From the NCBI GenBank assembly GCA_900549645.1, contig URPD01000003.1, positions 14,926 through 78,925 on the forward strand: a stretch of DNA of 64,000 bases, given 5' to 3'. Of this stretch, positions 17,355 to 25,678 are shown piece after piece. Under the pieces are notes generated by a model, which saw only the letters and a program-made list of their open reading frames with translations, did not search any database and had not been told where the DNA came from. Position 1 is the stretch's first letter, and each line of letters opens with the position of its first letter. The DNA comes from an uncultured Eubacteriales bacterium. Lineage in GTDB: Bacteria; Bacillota; Clostridia; Oscillospirales; Oscillospiraceae. The translations under genes were made by a program, and so were the position numbers.

Positions 17355-17489
17355 TCACTCCGCAGGGCTGAAGCTGTCCTTCCCCGCGCCGCAAAGCTCG
17401 CATGCGAAGTCGGCGGGAAGGTCTTCAAATTTCACGCCGGTTTCTTCCTCGTCGTAGACCCAGCCGCAAAGCTCACAAATATATTTCAT
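17355..17489 (-). CDS. Rubredoxin (44 residues)
   Basis: This is a very short gene. The protein has the two rubredoxin knuckles CELCGWVYD (residues 5-13) and CELCGAGKDSF (30-40), which bind one iron atom with four Cys. The second knuckle has Glu where Pro is usual (CPxCG), and the protein is about eight residues shorter than typical rubredoxins. GAGGT lies 6 bases before the ATG at 17489. It would pass electrons to partners such as the flavodiiron protein at 23140-24354. It is followed by the LCP promoter and lies downstream of the rnf operon terminator. Confidence 0.88.
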   Translation of the reverse strand: MKYICELCGWVYDEEETGVKFEDLPADFACELCGAGKDSFSPAE

Positions 17490-17555
17490 AGCTGACCTCA
17501 CTTTCTGTGCTCACACATCCACGGACTCAATTTACAGCAGCGGGAAAAAAAGGTC

Positions 17556-17596
17556 AAGAAAAAAGTCGCCAATGCGATGCACATTGGCGACTTTTT
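17556..17596 (-). terminator. Terminator of the rnf operon
   Basis: A perfect 15-bp stem (17560-17574 with 17582-17596) with a 7-base loop is followed on the minus strand by a T-rich tract. It ends the transcript just after rnfB. Confidence 0.9.
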
Positions 17597-17608
17597 AAGA
17601 ATTGCAGA

Positions 17609-18406
17609 TTACTTGCCGAAGTAATTGATGATGTGACGCGGGCAGATATCCGCACAGTGACCGCACTGGACGCACTTCTCGGTATCGACAACGGCGAGGT
17701 TATCCACGACCTTGATGGCATCCGCCGGGCATTCGCGCTGGCACTTCATGCAGCCGATGCAGCCGAAGTCGCACATCTTCATAACCTTTGCGCCCTTATC
17801 ATGGTTGCCGCAGGCAGGCATGATCTTCTGGCTCTCAGGAATGAGCTTGATGATGCTCTTGGGGCAGGCGTCGGCACATGCACCGCAACCGACGCAGCGG
17901 GCACGGTTGACCTTAGCGACGCCGTCGACAATGTGTATCGCGTCGAACTGGCAGGCGCGGGTGCAGTTGCCGAGGCCGATGCAGGCGAAGGTACAGGTCT
18001 TGTTGCTCTTGCCGCCGAAAAGCATGGCGGCGCGGCAATCGACGGGACCGGAGTAGTTGAAGCGCAGCTCAGCGTGACCGGTAGTGCCGGAGCAGGGCAC
18101 GAAGGCGACCATTTTCTCAACGTCGCCGCCGGAGACGCCCATGATCTCGGCTATCTTTGCCGCAGCCTCTGCGCCGCCGGCAACGCACTTGTTGGTGGGT
18201 GCTTCGCCTCTGGCGACAGCGGCGGCATAGCCGTCACAGCCGGGGTAGCCGCAGCCGCCGCAGTTTGCGCCGGCCAGACATGCACGGACTTCCTCCTGCT
18301 TGGGGTCGACCTCAACATGGAATATCTTGGACGCATAGGCGAGCAGCGCGCCGAACACAGCGCCGAGCACACCCAGCACCGCAATGGCGAGAAGAATAGA
18401 TTTCAT
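17609..18406 (-). CDS. rnfB: Rnf complex subunit B, ferredoxin-like
   Basis: This 265-residue subunit receives electrons from reduced ferredoxin. One N-terminal helix is followed by the Fe-S motif CGGCGYPGCDGYA (about 49-61), a further CTFACIGLGNCTRAC group, and ferredoxin clusters CVGCGACADACP, CIGCMKCQRECP and CVQCGHCADICP. This is the usual multi-cluster form of acetogens and other Clostridia. It is the last gene of rnfCDGEAB, 18 bases after rnfA. Confidence 0.95.
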   Translation of the reverse strand: MKSILLAIAVLGVLGAVFGALLAYASKIFHVEVDPKQEEVRACLAGANCGGCGYPGCDGYAAAVARGEAPTNKCVAGGAEAAAKIAEIMGVSGGDVEKMVAFVPCSGTTGHAELRFNYSGPVDCRAAMLFGGKSNKTCTFACIGLGNCTRACQFDAIHIVDGVAKVNRARCVGCGACADACPKSIIKLIPESQKIMPACGNHDKGAKVMKMCDFGCIGCMKCQRECPADAIKVVDNLAVVDTEKCVQCGHCADICPRHIINYFGK

Positions 18407-18424
18407 ATCTTTACGCCCTCCCTA

Positions 18425-19009
18425 TCAGAATATCTTCATGCCGCTGAAGCCCATGAATGCGAGAGCCACAAGAGCAGCGGACACGAGGCAGATGGGGAAT
18501 CCCTCGAAGCATTCGGGGTACTCGGCAAACTCAACGCGCTCACGTACGCTTGCGAACAGGACGATTGCGAGCAGGAAGCCAAGGCCGCCGGTGATGCCGT
18601 AGACAACGGATTCGAGGAAGTTGTACTTATTCTGAACGTTCAGCAGAACGACGCCCAGAACGGCGCAGTTGGTGGTGATAAGGGGCAGGTAGATGCCCAG
18701 CGCGGAGTACAGTGAGGGGATGGACTTTTTGAGGAACATCTCGACGAACTGAACCAGCGCCGCGATTATCAGGATGAACGCCAGAGTCTGGAGGAACGCG
18801 AGGCCGAGCGGGACGAGTATGTACTGGTCGACGACCCAGCAGATGGCGGACGCAAGACCCATGACGAAGGTGACCGCGAGACCCATGCCGACGGCGGTGT
18901 CAACCTTGTTGGAGCAGCCGAGGAACGGGCAGCAGCCGAGGAACTGCGAGAATATGAAGTTATTGATGAGTATCGCGCCGAGGGAGATGGAAATTATTTT
19001 AGTAAACAT
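18425..19009 (-). CDS. rnfA: Rnf complex membrane subunit A
   Basis: This 194-residue integral membrane protein has six hydrophobic helices and the conserved motifs NNFIFSQFLGCCPFLGCSNK and TTNCAVLGV. The Cys in these regions bind a membrane-embedded Fe-S cluster together with RnfE. The start overlaps the rnfE stop by one base (TAATG). Length is normal for the family. Confidence 0.95.
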   Translation of the reverse strand: MFTKIISISLGAILINNFIFSQFLGCCPFLGCSNKVDTAVGMGLAVTFVMGLASAICWVVDQYILVPLGLAFLQTLAFILIIAALVQFVEMFLKKSIPSLYSALGIYLPLITTNCAVLGVVLLNVQNKYNFLESVVYGITGGLGFLLAIVLFASVRERVEFAEYPECFEGFPICLVSAALVALAFMGFSGMKIF

Positions 19010-19713
19010 TATTCATCCTCCTCCTTTTTCTCTGCCGCGGCAGCTTCTTCTGCAAGCTGCTTTTTCTTTGCGGACTTTTTGAGCGCATACTGCATGACAG
19101 CGATCAGCACGCCCAGCGTAAGGAAGCCGCCGAAGGGCAGAACCAGAATGGTCGCGCCGTATTCGGGGTTGAAGATCTGGATGCCGGCGCCGGTGCCGTC
19201 AAGAGTGAAGCGGAAGCCGTTGGCGATGTCGATAAGGCCGCCGCCGAAGGTGCCGCTGCCGAGCAGCTCGCGCACAACGCACATGATTATCAGCACGCAG
19301 GTGTAGCCGAGACCCTGAAAGATACCGTCGAAGAAGGACGGGCCGATGGGGCTTTTCTGGCAGAACGCTTCCGCGCGGCCGATGATGATGCAGTTGACGA
19401 CGATAAGCGGGATAAACACGCCGAGTGCGTCGCTCAGCGCCGGGATAAACGCCTGAAGCAGCAGGTCGACTATCGTGACGAAGCCCGCGATGACGACGAC
19501 GAATATCGCCAGACGTATCTCATCGGGGATTATCTTACGGATAGCGGAGATAACGACGTTGCAGCAGGTGAGGATTATGAGAACGGACAGACCCATGCCC
19601 ACGCCGTTGAACAGCGAGGTGGTGATCGCCATAGTGGCGCACATGCCTATCTGCTGGACAAGAACGGGGTTGTTGGTGATGAGGCCCTCTTTAAACTGTT
19701 TCTTGATGTTCAT
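19009..19713 (-). CDS. rnfE: Rnf complex membrane subunit E
   Basis: This 234-residue paralogue of RnfA has six helices, with NNPVLVQQIGMCATMA near the N-terminus and VNCIIIGRAEAFC holding the cluster Cys. A charged Lys/Glu-rich tail ends the protein. It follows rnfG by 12 bases and is coupled to rnfA. Confidence 0.95.
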   Translation of the reverse strand: MNIKKQFKEGLITNNPVLVQQIGMCATMAITTSLFNGVGMGLSVLIILTCCNVVISAIRKIIPDEIRLAIFVVVIAGFVTIVDLLLQAFIPALSDALGVFIPLIVVNCIIIGRAEAFCQKSPIGPSFFDGIFQGLGYTCVLIIMCVVRELLGSGTFGGGLIDIANGFRFTLDGTGAGIQIFNPEYGATILVLPFGGFLTLGVLIAVMQYALKKSAKKKQLAEEAAAAEKKEEDE

Positions 19714-19725
19714 TCGGCTGCCTCC

Positions 19726-20259
19726 TTAACCAAGAGATTTTACGATGTCGATCGCGTTTGCGACCGCGTCGGCGACTGCCTTGGAGGTTATGGTCGCGCC
19801 GGTGAGCGCGTCTATATCGTCCACGGTGATGCCGTCGCCCTGACCGATGAAGGAGTCACGGAACTGCTCGCCGCGCTCGGAGCTGCTCGCCGCTATTGCG
19901 CCGAGGCCGGAGGTTTCGGAGTGGGCGATGATGGAGATGCCGGTGCACTTGTAATCGGTGCTGACGCCGACGACCATGGTGATGGAGCCCTGAGCGCCGG
20001 AGAAAGTGGTCTGCACAACGTAGCCGCTGCCATTGCTGGCCTTCTCCACGGCGTCGATGGTGGGATCCGCGGAGTACTTTGCGCTGTCGACCGGTTCGTA
20101 GCTCTCGGACTCAAGAACCGCGGCGTAGGCCTTTGCGGTCTTGATCGCCTTCTGCTCGGCGATGGGTCCCTTGGTCAGCTCGTTGATGCCGCCGAGGACG
20201 CCCGCGACGATGGCGCAGACGAGGAAGAGGATAAGGGTAAGCTTAACTATCTTGTTCAT
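19726..20259 (-). CDS. rnfG: Rnf complex subunit G with covalent FMN
   Basis: This 177-residue protein has one N-terminal helix and an FMN-binding domain. The flavinylation motif is DALTGATITSKAV near residue 155, where FMN is attached to the second Thr. Attachment needs an ApbE enzyme, which is not in this window. The gene is 2 bases after rnfD. Confidence 0.95.
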   Translation of the reverse strand: MNKIVKLTLILFLVCAIVAGVLGGINELTKGPIAEQKAIKTAKAYAAVLESESYEPVDSAKYSADPTIDAVEKASNGSGYVVQTTFSGAQGSITMVVGVSTDYKCTGISIIAHSETSGLGAIAASSSERGEQFRDSFIGQGDGITVDDIDALTGATITSKAVADAVANAIDIVKSLG

Positions 20260-20261
20260 AA

Positions 20262-21302
20262 TTACGCGCCCTCCTTTGCCGCTTTCTTAGCGGCCTTCTC
20301 TGCGGCAATGTCTTCCTTGGAGACGCCGAACTGATGACGGCGGAACGCCTTGTCGATCGCCCAAGTGCAGAGGTTCATAATAAGGATACCGTAGGACACG
20401 CCTTCGGGGTAGCTGCCGAAATAACGGATGAGCACGGTCAGCGCGCCGCAGCCGACGCCGTAGAGGAGCTGGCCGGGAAGCGTGACGGGGCTGGTGGCGT
20501 AGTCAGTCGCCATGAAGAAGGCGCCGAGGAACAGGCCGCCGCACAGGAGGTTGTACATCATCCACTCGAAGTTGCCGTAGCCCTCGTGGCCGAAGATAAG
20601 GGTAAGCAGCGCGACGGTGCCGATGAAGGACACGGGGATGCGCCAAGAGATTATCTTGCGGCAGATGAGGTAGATACCGCCGACGAGAAGAGCGATCTTG
20701 CTCGCTTCGCCGAAGCAGCCGGGCATGATGCCGAGGAACATGTTCAGGTAGCTGTAATAGCCGGGCATGGGTTTGCCGGCATAGAGATAAGTCATCGGGG
20801 TAGCCATCGTGATGCCGTCAACGGTTTCGACACCCATGCCGGCCATGGCGGAGGGTATCGTCCACTTGGTCATGATAACGGCGTAGGACGCGATGAGGAA
20901 CGCGCGGCCTGCGAGAGCCGGGTTGAGGAAGTTCTTGCCGATGCCGCCGTAGAGCTGCTTAACGACGATGATTGCGAAGAAGTTGCCGATAAGCGGCAGC
21001 CACCAAGGCGCGCTTGCGGGCAGGGTCATTGCAAGGAGCATACCGGTCAGCATTGCGGAACAGTCGCCGATGGTGTCGGGCTTCTTGAGGAGCTTGCGGT
21101 ATGCCCACTCATAGAACACCGCGGAGAGCATCGACACGACGACCATGAGAACGGGCTTCATGCCGAATTCCCAAGTTGCCATTGCCAGCGACGGCAGCAA
21201 AGCCAGCATCACATTGAGCATGATGCGGCGGGTGTCCATTCCCGTCCTTACCTGCGGCTGATACGCCACGTCAAGGACGATCTTTTCTTTTTTCTCGCTC
21301 AT
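20262..21302 (-). CDS. rnfD: Rnf complex membrane subunit D
   Basis: This 346-residue protein has about nine helices and belongs to the NqrB/RnfD family, which carries a covalent flavin. The motif DGITMATPMTYL is the likely flavin attachment region. The C-terminus ends in an Ala/Lys-rich tail. The start overlaps the rnfC stop by one base. Confidence 0.95.
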   Translation of the reverse strand: MSEKKEKIVLDVAYQPQVRTGMDTRRIMLNVMLALLPSLAMATWEFGMKPVLMVVVSMLSAVFYEWAYRKLLKKPDTIGDCSAMLTGMLLAMTLPASAPWWLPLIGNFFAIIVVKQLYGGIGKNFLNPALAGRAFLIASYAVIMTKWTIPSAMAGMGVETVDGITMATPMTYLYAGKPMPGYYSYLNMFLGIMPGCFGEASKIALLVGGIYLICRKIISWRIPVSFIGTVALLTLIFGHEGYGNFEWMMYNLLCGGLFLGAFFMATDYATSPVTLPGQLLYGVGCGALTVLIRYFGSYPEGVSYGILIMNLCTWAIDKAFRRHQFGVSKEDIAAEKAAKKAAKEGA

Positions 21303-22654
21303 TATTTCTGGGCCTCCTTTGCTGCTTTCGCCTCAGCCGCGGCCTTTTCCTTTGCAGCCTTTGCTTGGAACATGAGCTTCGCGGTCTTGAAGGCGTGGGT
21401 AAGGGGCATTCTGGCCGGACAGTTGAATGCGCAGCTGCCGCACTCGAAGCAGTCGGTGATGTGATACTTCTGCATCATCTCGAAGTCGCCCTTGTTGTAG
21501 TACATGTACATGAACACAGGCTCAAGGTTCATCGGACATACGGTGATGCACTTGCCACAGCGGATGCAGGTGGGGTGCTCGACATGTCTGTCCTCTTCTT
21601 CGGTGAAGAACAGCACGCCCGCGGTGCCCTTGATGGTGGGGGCTTCAAAGCTCGTCGCGCAGATGCCCATCATCGGGCCGCCGAGAACGATCTTGCGCGG
21701 GGTCTTGACGAAGCCGCCGCACTGCTCGGCGAGGTACTCAAACGGAGTACCGACGCGGGTGAGAGCGTTTACGGGAGCCTTGAGGGCGCTGCCCGCGACG
21801 GTGACGATACGTTCGATAACGGGCTTGCCCTCATAGCATGCCTGATATATCGCGTACGCGGTACGGGTGCTGACAACGTTGCAGCCGACGCCGGAGGGGA
21901 TCCCGCCGGGCTTGACCTCGCGGCCGGTGACTGCCTTGACCTGCATCTTCTCGCCGCCCTGAGGGTACTTGACCTCTTCGGGGACGATCTCTATCCCATA
22001 GTTTTCGGGATGGAGGGAATTGAGAAGGTCGATGGCGTCCTGCTTGTTCTTCTCGATGCCGTAGTAGCAGTGGTCAAGGCCGCTGGCAATACGGATGAGC
22101 TGGATGCCCTTGAGAAGCTGCTCGGGGAAATTGAGCATGGTGAGATGGTCGCCGTTGAGGTACGGCTCACACTCTGCGCCGTTGATGATAAGCTTGTCAA
22201 CCTTGCCGATGCCGCCGCGGATCTTGAACGCGGTCGGGAACATTGCGCCGCCCATGCCGACAACGCCGGCTTCACGGATGCGGTCAAGGATAGCTTCGGG
22301 ATCCTTGAGCTGTTCCTCGGTCAGGGGAGCCATATCCTCACAGGGAGTGTCGAGGCCGTCGTTCTCGATGACGACGGACATGATCATGTCTCCCAGCGGG
22401 TGGGGTCTGGCCTCGACGGCGACAACCTTACCGGAGACGGAGGCATGTACGGGTGCGGAGACGGGCGCGGGATTCTCGCCGATCTTCTGACCCATTTTTA
22501 CATAGTCGCCCACACTGACAAGGGGCTTGCAGGGAGCGCCTATGTGCTGAGCCATAGGAATGACTACTTGCGGCGGCGGGGCGATCACGGTCACCGGAAT
22601 TTCCGGCGCCTTCATGTAATTGGGATGAACGCCGCCTTTGAATGTATGGGACAT
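21302..22654 (-). CDS. rnfC: Rnf complex subunit C, NADH-binding
   Basis: This 450-residue soluble subunit transfers electrons to NAD+. It has an N-terminal barrel (FKGGVHPNYMK), a Gly-rich nucleotide/FMN region (GMGGAMFPTAFKI) and two 4Fe-4S sites CIRCGKCITVCP and CFECGSCAFNCP near residues 375 and 414. The ATG at 22654 follows GAGGTG; an upstream in-frame Met at 22720 overlaps the promoter and is rejected. It heads rnfCDGEAB, the standard clostridial order. Confidence 0.95.
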   Translation of the reverse strand: MSHTFKGGVHPNYMKAPEIPVTVIAPPPQVVIPMAQHIGAPCKPLVSVGDYVKMGQKIGENPAPVSAPVHASVSGKVVAVEARPHPLGDMIMSVVIENDGLDTPCEDMAPLTEEQLKDPEAILDRIREAGVVGMGGAMFPTAFKIRGGIGKVDKLIINGAECEPYLNGDHLTMLNFPEQLLKGIQLIRIASGLDHCYYGIEKNKQDAIDLLNSLHPENYGIEIVPEEVKYPQGGEKMQVKAVTGREVKPGGIPSGVGCNVVSTRTAYAIYQACYEGKPVIERIVTVAGSALKAPVNALTRVGTPFEYLAEQCGGFVKTPRKIVLGGPMMGICATSFEAPTIKGTAGVLFFTEEEDRHVEHPTCIRCGKCITVCPMNLEPVFMYMYYNKGDFEMMQKYHITDCFECGSCAFNCPARMPLTHAFKTAKLMFQAKAAKEKAAAEAKAAKEAQK

Positions 22655-22685
22655 AAGCTTCACCTCGTTATAATATCGCTTCTGA

Positions 22686-22715
22686 ATAATATCACAAACA
22701 GTCACAAAATGTCTA
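22686..22715 (-). promoter_or_regulatory. Promoter of the rnf operon
   Basis: TAGACA (22710-22715) and TATTAT (22686-22691) are spaced by 18 bases. A palindrome TTGTTAACAA (22755-22764), resembling the inner part of a Rex site, lies about 40 bases further upstream. Confidence 0.5.
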
Positions 22716-22937
22716 CCCAAAAAGGTGCAAAAACCGGCATTTTTGAAAGATAAGTTGTTAACAATCCTGTTATTTCCGTGTCAAGCCGCAAATTATTTAC
22801 TAAAATGGGTTTTTGTATATTCACAAGAATTTTCTTGTGGGTTCTGACTGCGATTTCCAATTTTTTCTCCTGTCCGGGTATATGTAATTATATCTGCCGC
22901 AGAGTGGGAGTATGAGCGCTTGAGGTGGTATCTGCCG

Positions 22938-23050
22938 GTCTTTCTTTTGACTAATGGCAGCAGTCCGAGATCGTCGACCCCTCAGTCAGCTTCGCTGACA
23001 GCTCCCCTAAACGGGGCGCCGCTTCGCGGCAAATGTTTTGCACCGGCGCA
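22938..23050. repeat. Dispersed palindromic intergenic repeat, copy b
   Basis: This is the CTTTCTTTT...TGGCA block followed by CGACCCCTCAGTCAGC, a short loop, GCTGACAGCTCCCC and GGGGCGCCGCTTCGCGGCAAA. It fills most of the gap between the rnf promoter and the flavodiiron gene; the rest of the gap shows no gene. Confidence 0.7.
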
Positions 23051-23080
23051 CGTAGATAAGCCCCGTCCTGCTTCAGAAAA

Positions 23081-23120
23081 AGCGCACCGCGGCAGAGCGT
23101 TCGCGCGCTCTGCCGCGGTG
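23081..23120 (-). terminator. Terminator of the flavodiiron gene
   Basis: A perfect 15-bp GC-rich stem (23085-23099 with 23106-23120) is followed on the minus strand by CGCTTTTTC. Confidence 0.8.
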
Positions 23121-23139
23121 TCAATATCGGATTTTCGTT

Positions 23140-24354
23140 TTACTGCTTCGCGGCGGCGATATCGGCGGCGATCGCATCCGCTATCGCGTCAAGCTCCGCG
23201 AGCTGATCTTCCGCAAGAGACGAGCGGATCGTGACGTTCTCGCCGATGAACTCGCACTTCTTGAGAGTGCCCAGGATCTCGCGCATCTGCTTCCCGCTCG
23301 TGGGCGCCCAGCTGCCGTTTTCGAGTATCGCAATTTTGCGGTTTTGGAGATTGTGGTTTGCGATGTCGTGCAGCAGGTTCTCCATCGTGACAAAAATGCC
23401 GGCGTTATAGGTCGTCGCGGCGAAAACGAGATGGCTGCACCGGAACGCGTCGGAGAGGATGTAGCTTGTGGGGGTGACGGAGGTGTCGTACATGCGCACC
23501 TTCACGCCGCGCTCGACAAGCTTCGCGGCAAGGATGTTCGCGGCGTTCTCGGTGTGGCCGTACACGGACGCGTAGGCCAGCATGACGCTGTGCTCTTCCG
23601 GGGTGTAGCTGCTCCACTTGAGGTACTTATCGAGGAACGCGCCGAAGTCATGCCGCCACACGAAGCCGTGCAGCGGGCAGACATAATTCATCGTCAGCCC
23701 CGCCGCCTTCTTCAGCACCGCCTGCACCTGCATGCCGTACTTGCCGACGATGTTCGTATAATACCGGCGCGCCTCATCGACGTTCTCGGCAAAGAAGTCG
23801 GCTTCGTCCGCAAACAGGCGTCCGTTGAGCGCGCCGAAGGTGCCGAACGCATCCGCAGAGAAGAGTATGCCGTCGGTGGAATCATAGCTCATCATAACCT
23901 CAGGCCAGTGCACCATCGGCGCCATGACGAAGCTAATCTTATGCCGCCCCAGCTCCAGCACGTCGCCTTCCTTGACAATATGCAGCCTGTCGCTGAAATC
24001 GACGCCGCGGAAGTAATTCTTCAGCATCGTTTCGATCTTGCTGTTGCAGACGAGCTTCAGCTCCGGATATCTGAGCAGCAGCGCCTCGATCGTATACGCA
24101 TGGTCAGGCTCCATATGGGAGATGACGAGATAGTCCGGCTTGCGCCCGCCGAGCGCATGGGCGACGTTCTCAAAGTAGGTCTGATAGACGGCCTTGTCCA
24201 CGGTGTCGAAAATAACCGCCTTTTCATCGAGCATGACATAGGAATTATAGCTTACGCCGTCGGGCACGCCGTACACGCCCTCGAAGCAGGCAAGGCGGCG
24301 GTCATCCGCGCCGACCCAGATAAGATCGTCAGTTACCTTTCTAGTGCAGTACAT
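23140..24354 (-). CDS. Flavodiiron protein (A-type flavoprotein, FprA family)
   Basis: This 404-residue enzyme reduces O2 to water or NO to N2O. Its metallo-beta-lactamase domain (about 1-250) has the diiron motif HMEPDH at residues 80-85, then the HWPE region and CPLHG near 227. The flavodoxin domain (about 258-400) starts LAYASVYGHTENAA. It lacks a fused rubredoxin domain, so it needs a separate electron donor such as the rubredoxin at 17355-17489. It is divergent from a Crp/Fnr-family gene with a palindrome between them. Confidence 0.93.
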   Translation of the reverse strand: MYCTRKVTDDLIWVGADDRRLACFEGVYGVPDGVSYNSYVMLDEKAVIFDTVDKAVYQTYFENVAHALGGRKPDYLVISHMEPDHAYTIEALLLRYPELKLVCNSKIETMLKNYFRGVDFSDRLHIVKEGDVLELGRHKISFVMAPMVHWPEVMMSYDSTDGILFSADAFGTFGALNGRLFADEADFFAENVDEARRYYTNIVGKYGMQVQAVLKKAAGLTMNYVCPLHGFVWRHDFGAFLDKYLKWSSYTPEEHSVMLAYASVYGHTENAANILAAKLVERGVKVRMYDTSVTPTSYILSDAFRCSHLVFAATTYNAGIFVTMENLLHDIANHNLQNRKIAILENGSWAPTSGKQMREILGTLKKCEFIGENVTIRSSLAEDQLAELDAIADAIAADIAAAKQ

Positions 24355-24415
24355 ATGCTATCCCTCCGTGTTTTTATTTGATGTTATAAATATACCCTAT
24401 TTTTCAATGCAAATC

Positions 24416-24431
24416 TGTGGCGTACGCAACA
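24416..24431. promoter_or_regulatory. Candidate Crp/Fnr-family operator between flavodiiron and regulator genes
   Basis: TGTGGCGTACGCAACA is a 16-bp near-perfect palindrome (one mismatched pair). It lies in the divergent promoter region 10 bases upstream of the -10 box TATAAT (24441-24446) of the regulator gene, so it covers the -35 position. Binding there would repress the regulator; the effect on the flavodiiron gene cannot be read from sequence. Confidence 0.55.
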
Positions 24432-24479
24432 GTTACGTGCTATAATATGCCGCAGAGCTTAAAATTACGGAGGCGGCAC

Positions 24480-25115
24480 ATGAACGATTTACAGCTATTT
24501 GACGGCATAAGCGCCGAAAGCCGCGCGGCAATGATGAGCTGCTTCAAGCCGGAGCGGCGCAGCTTCCGCCGCGGCGAGACGATACGGGTCTACGCGCCGG
24601 AGCTTGAGCATCTGTGCCTGCTGGCTTCAGGCCGGGCGCATCTCTACTGCATGGACAGCGACGGCGAATACACGCTGCTTGAGCAGTACCGCGCGGGCGA
24701 CATCTTCGGCGAGATATTCTCTATGCCCTACGCCGACCTTGGCTACGCCGTCGAGGCCGACTGCGATTGCAGCGTGCTGTTCATCCCCTTTGCCAGCATC
24801 TACGGCCGCTGCCACAAAGCCTGCGAACACCACACGAAGCTGACGCAGAACCTCTTCGAGCTGTCCGCCCGCAAGGCGCAGACCCTTGCGATGCGGATAA
24901 ACATGATAAGCAAGAAATCCATGCGCCGCAAGCTCTGCGCGTACTTCGACTATCTCAGCGAGAGCGCCGGAAGCCGCAGTTTTGACCTTGAGATTTCGCT
25001 GACCCAGCTTGCGGGCTATCTCTGCGCCGACCGCAGCAGCATGATGCGCGAACTGCGCTGCATGGAGGACTGCGGCATCATCCGCCGCAGTGGGCGTCAC
25101 ATCGAGCTGCTGTGA
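24480..25115 (+). CDS. Crp/Fnr family transcriptional regulator
   Basis: This 211-residue regulator has an N-terminal cyclic-nucleotide-binding-like beta-roll (RRGETIRVYAPELEHLCLL, GDIFGEIFSMP), a dimer helix (residues ~115-145) and a C-terminal winged helix (LTQLAGYLCADRSSMMRELR). It has several Cys but no clear N-terminal Fnr cluster motif. The ATG at 24480 follows GGAGGCGG. Its divergent placement beside the flavodiiron gene suggests a sensor of oxygen, NO or a related signal (inference). Confidence 0.88.
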   Translation: MNDLQLFDGISAESRAAMMSCFKPERRSFRRGETIRVYAPELEHLCLLASGRAHLYCMDSDGEYTLLEQYRAGDIFGEIFSMPYADLGYAVEADCDCSVLFIPFASIYGRCHKACEHHTKLTQNLFELSARKAQTLAMRINMISKKSMRRKLCAYFDYLSESAGSRSFDLEISLTQLAGYLCADRSSMMRELRCMEDCGIIRRSGRHIELL

Positions 25116-25159
25116 GTGTTAAATACTTATAAAATTTTAATTAAAATTCTGAAAGTATA

Positions 25160-25188
25160 TTTACAAATTCTCTCCAACGCGCTATAAT
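25160..25188 (+). promoter_or_regulatory. Promoter of the GtrA gene
   Basis: TTTACA (25160-25165) and consensus TATAAT (25183-25188) are spaced by 17 bases, about 30 bases upstream of the GtrA start. Confidence 0.75.
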
Positions 25189-25217
25189 CTCCTCGAAAAC
25201 GGCATGGAGGGATCGCT

Positions 25218-25613
25218 ATGCAGGAATTCATCAGATTCATAAAATTCGCTCTGTTCTCAGCAAGCGCCGGGCTTATCGAGATTGGTTCCTTCGCGCTGCT
25301 CAACGAGTTCACGGCATGGAGCTACTGGCCGTGCTACCTCATCGCGCTGGTGCTGTCCGTCGTATGGAACTTCACGCTCAACCGCAAATTCACCTTCAAG
25401 TCCGCCGCAAACGTCCCGATTGCGATGGCGAAGGTGCTCACCTACTACACAGTGTTCACGCCGCTATCCACCCTGCTCGGTGAATACCTCGCGGGGACGC
25501 TCGGCTGGGACGAATACCTCGTCACGGCGATAAACATGCTGCTGAATTTCGGGACGGAGTTTCTCTATCAGCGCACCTTTGTGTTCGGCAAAAGCCTCGA
25601 CACCGGCAAATAA
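25218..25613 (+). CDS. GtrA-like membrane protein
   Basis: This 131-residue protein has four hydrophobic helices and the GtrA family pattern FIKFALFSASAGLIEIGSF and WNFTLNRKFTFKS. GtrA proteins help move undecaprenyl-linked sugars across the membrane or alter cell-wall sugars. An AGGGA ribosome site precedes the ATG. No glycosyltransferase is adjacent, so its partner is unknown. Confidence 0.85.
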   Translation: MQEFIRFIKFALFSASAGLIEIGSFALLNEFTAWSYWPCYLIALVLSVVWNFTLNRKFTFKSAANVPIAMAKVLTYYTVFTPLSTLLGEYLAGTLGWDEYLVTAINMLLNFGTEFLYQRTFVFGKSLDTGK

Positions 25614-25616
25614 ATA

Positions 25617-25645
25617 TTGAACTGTCCCCCTTGGAGTGGTAATAT
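25617..25645 (+). promoter_or_regulatory. Promoter of the AAA-CYTH gene
   Basis: TTGAAC (25617-25622) and TAATAT (25640-25645) are spaced by 17 bases, directly after the GtrA stop. Confidence 0.6.
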
Positions 25646-25678
25646 ATGATATATGTTATCTTTCGAGGGGGATTTTCC

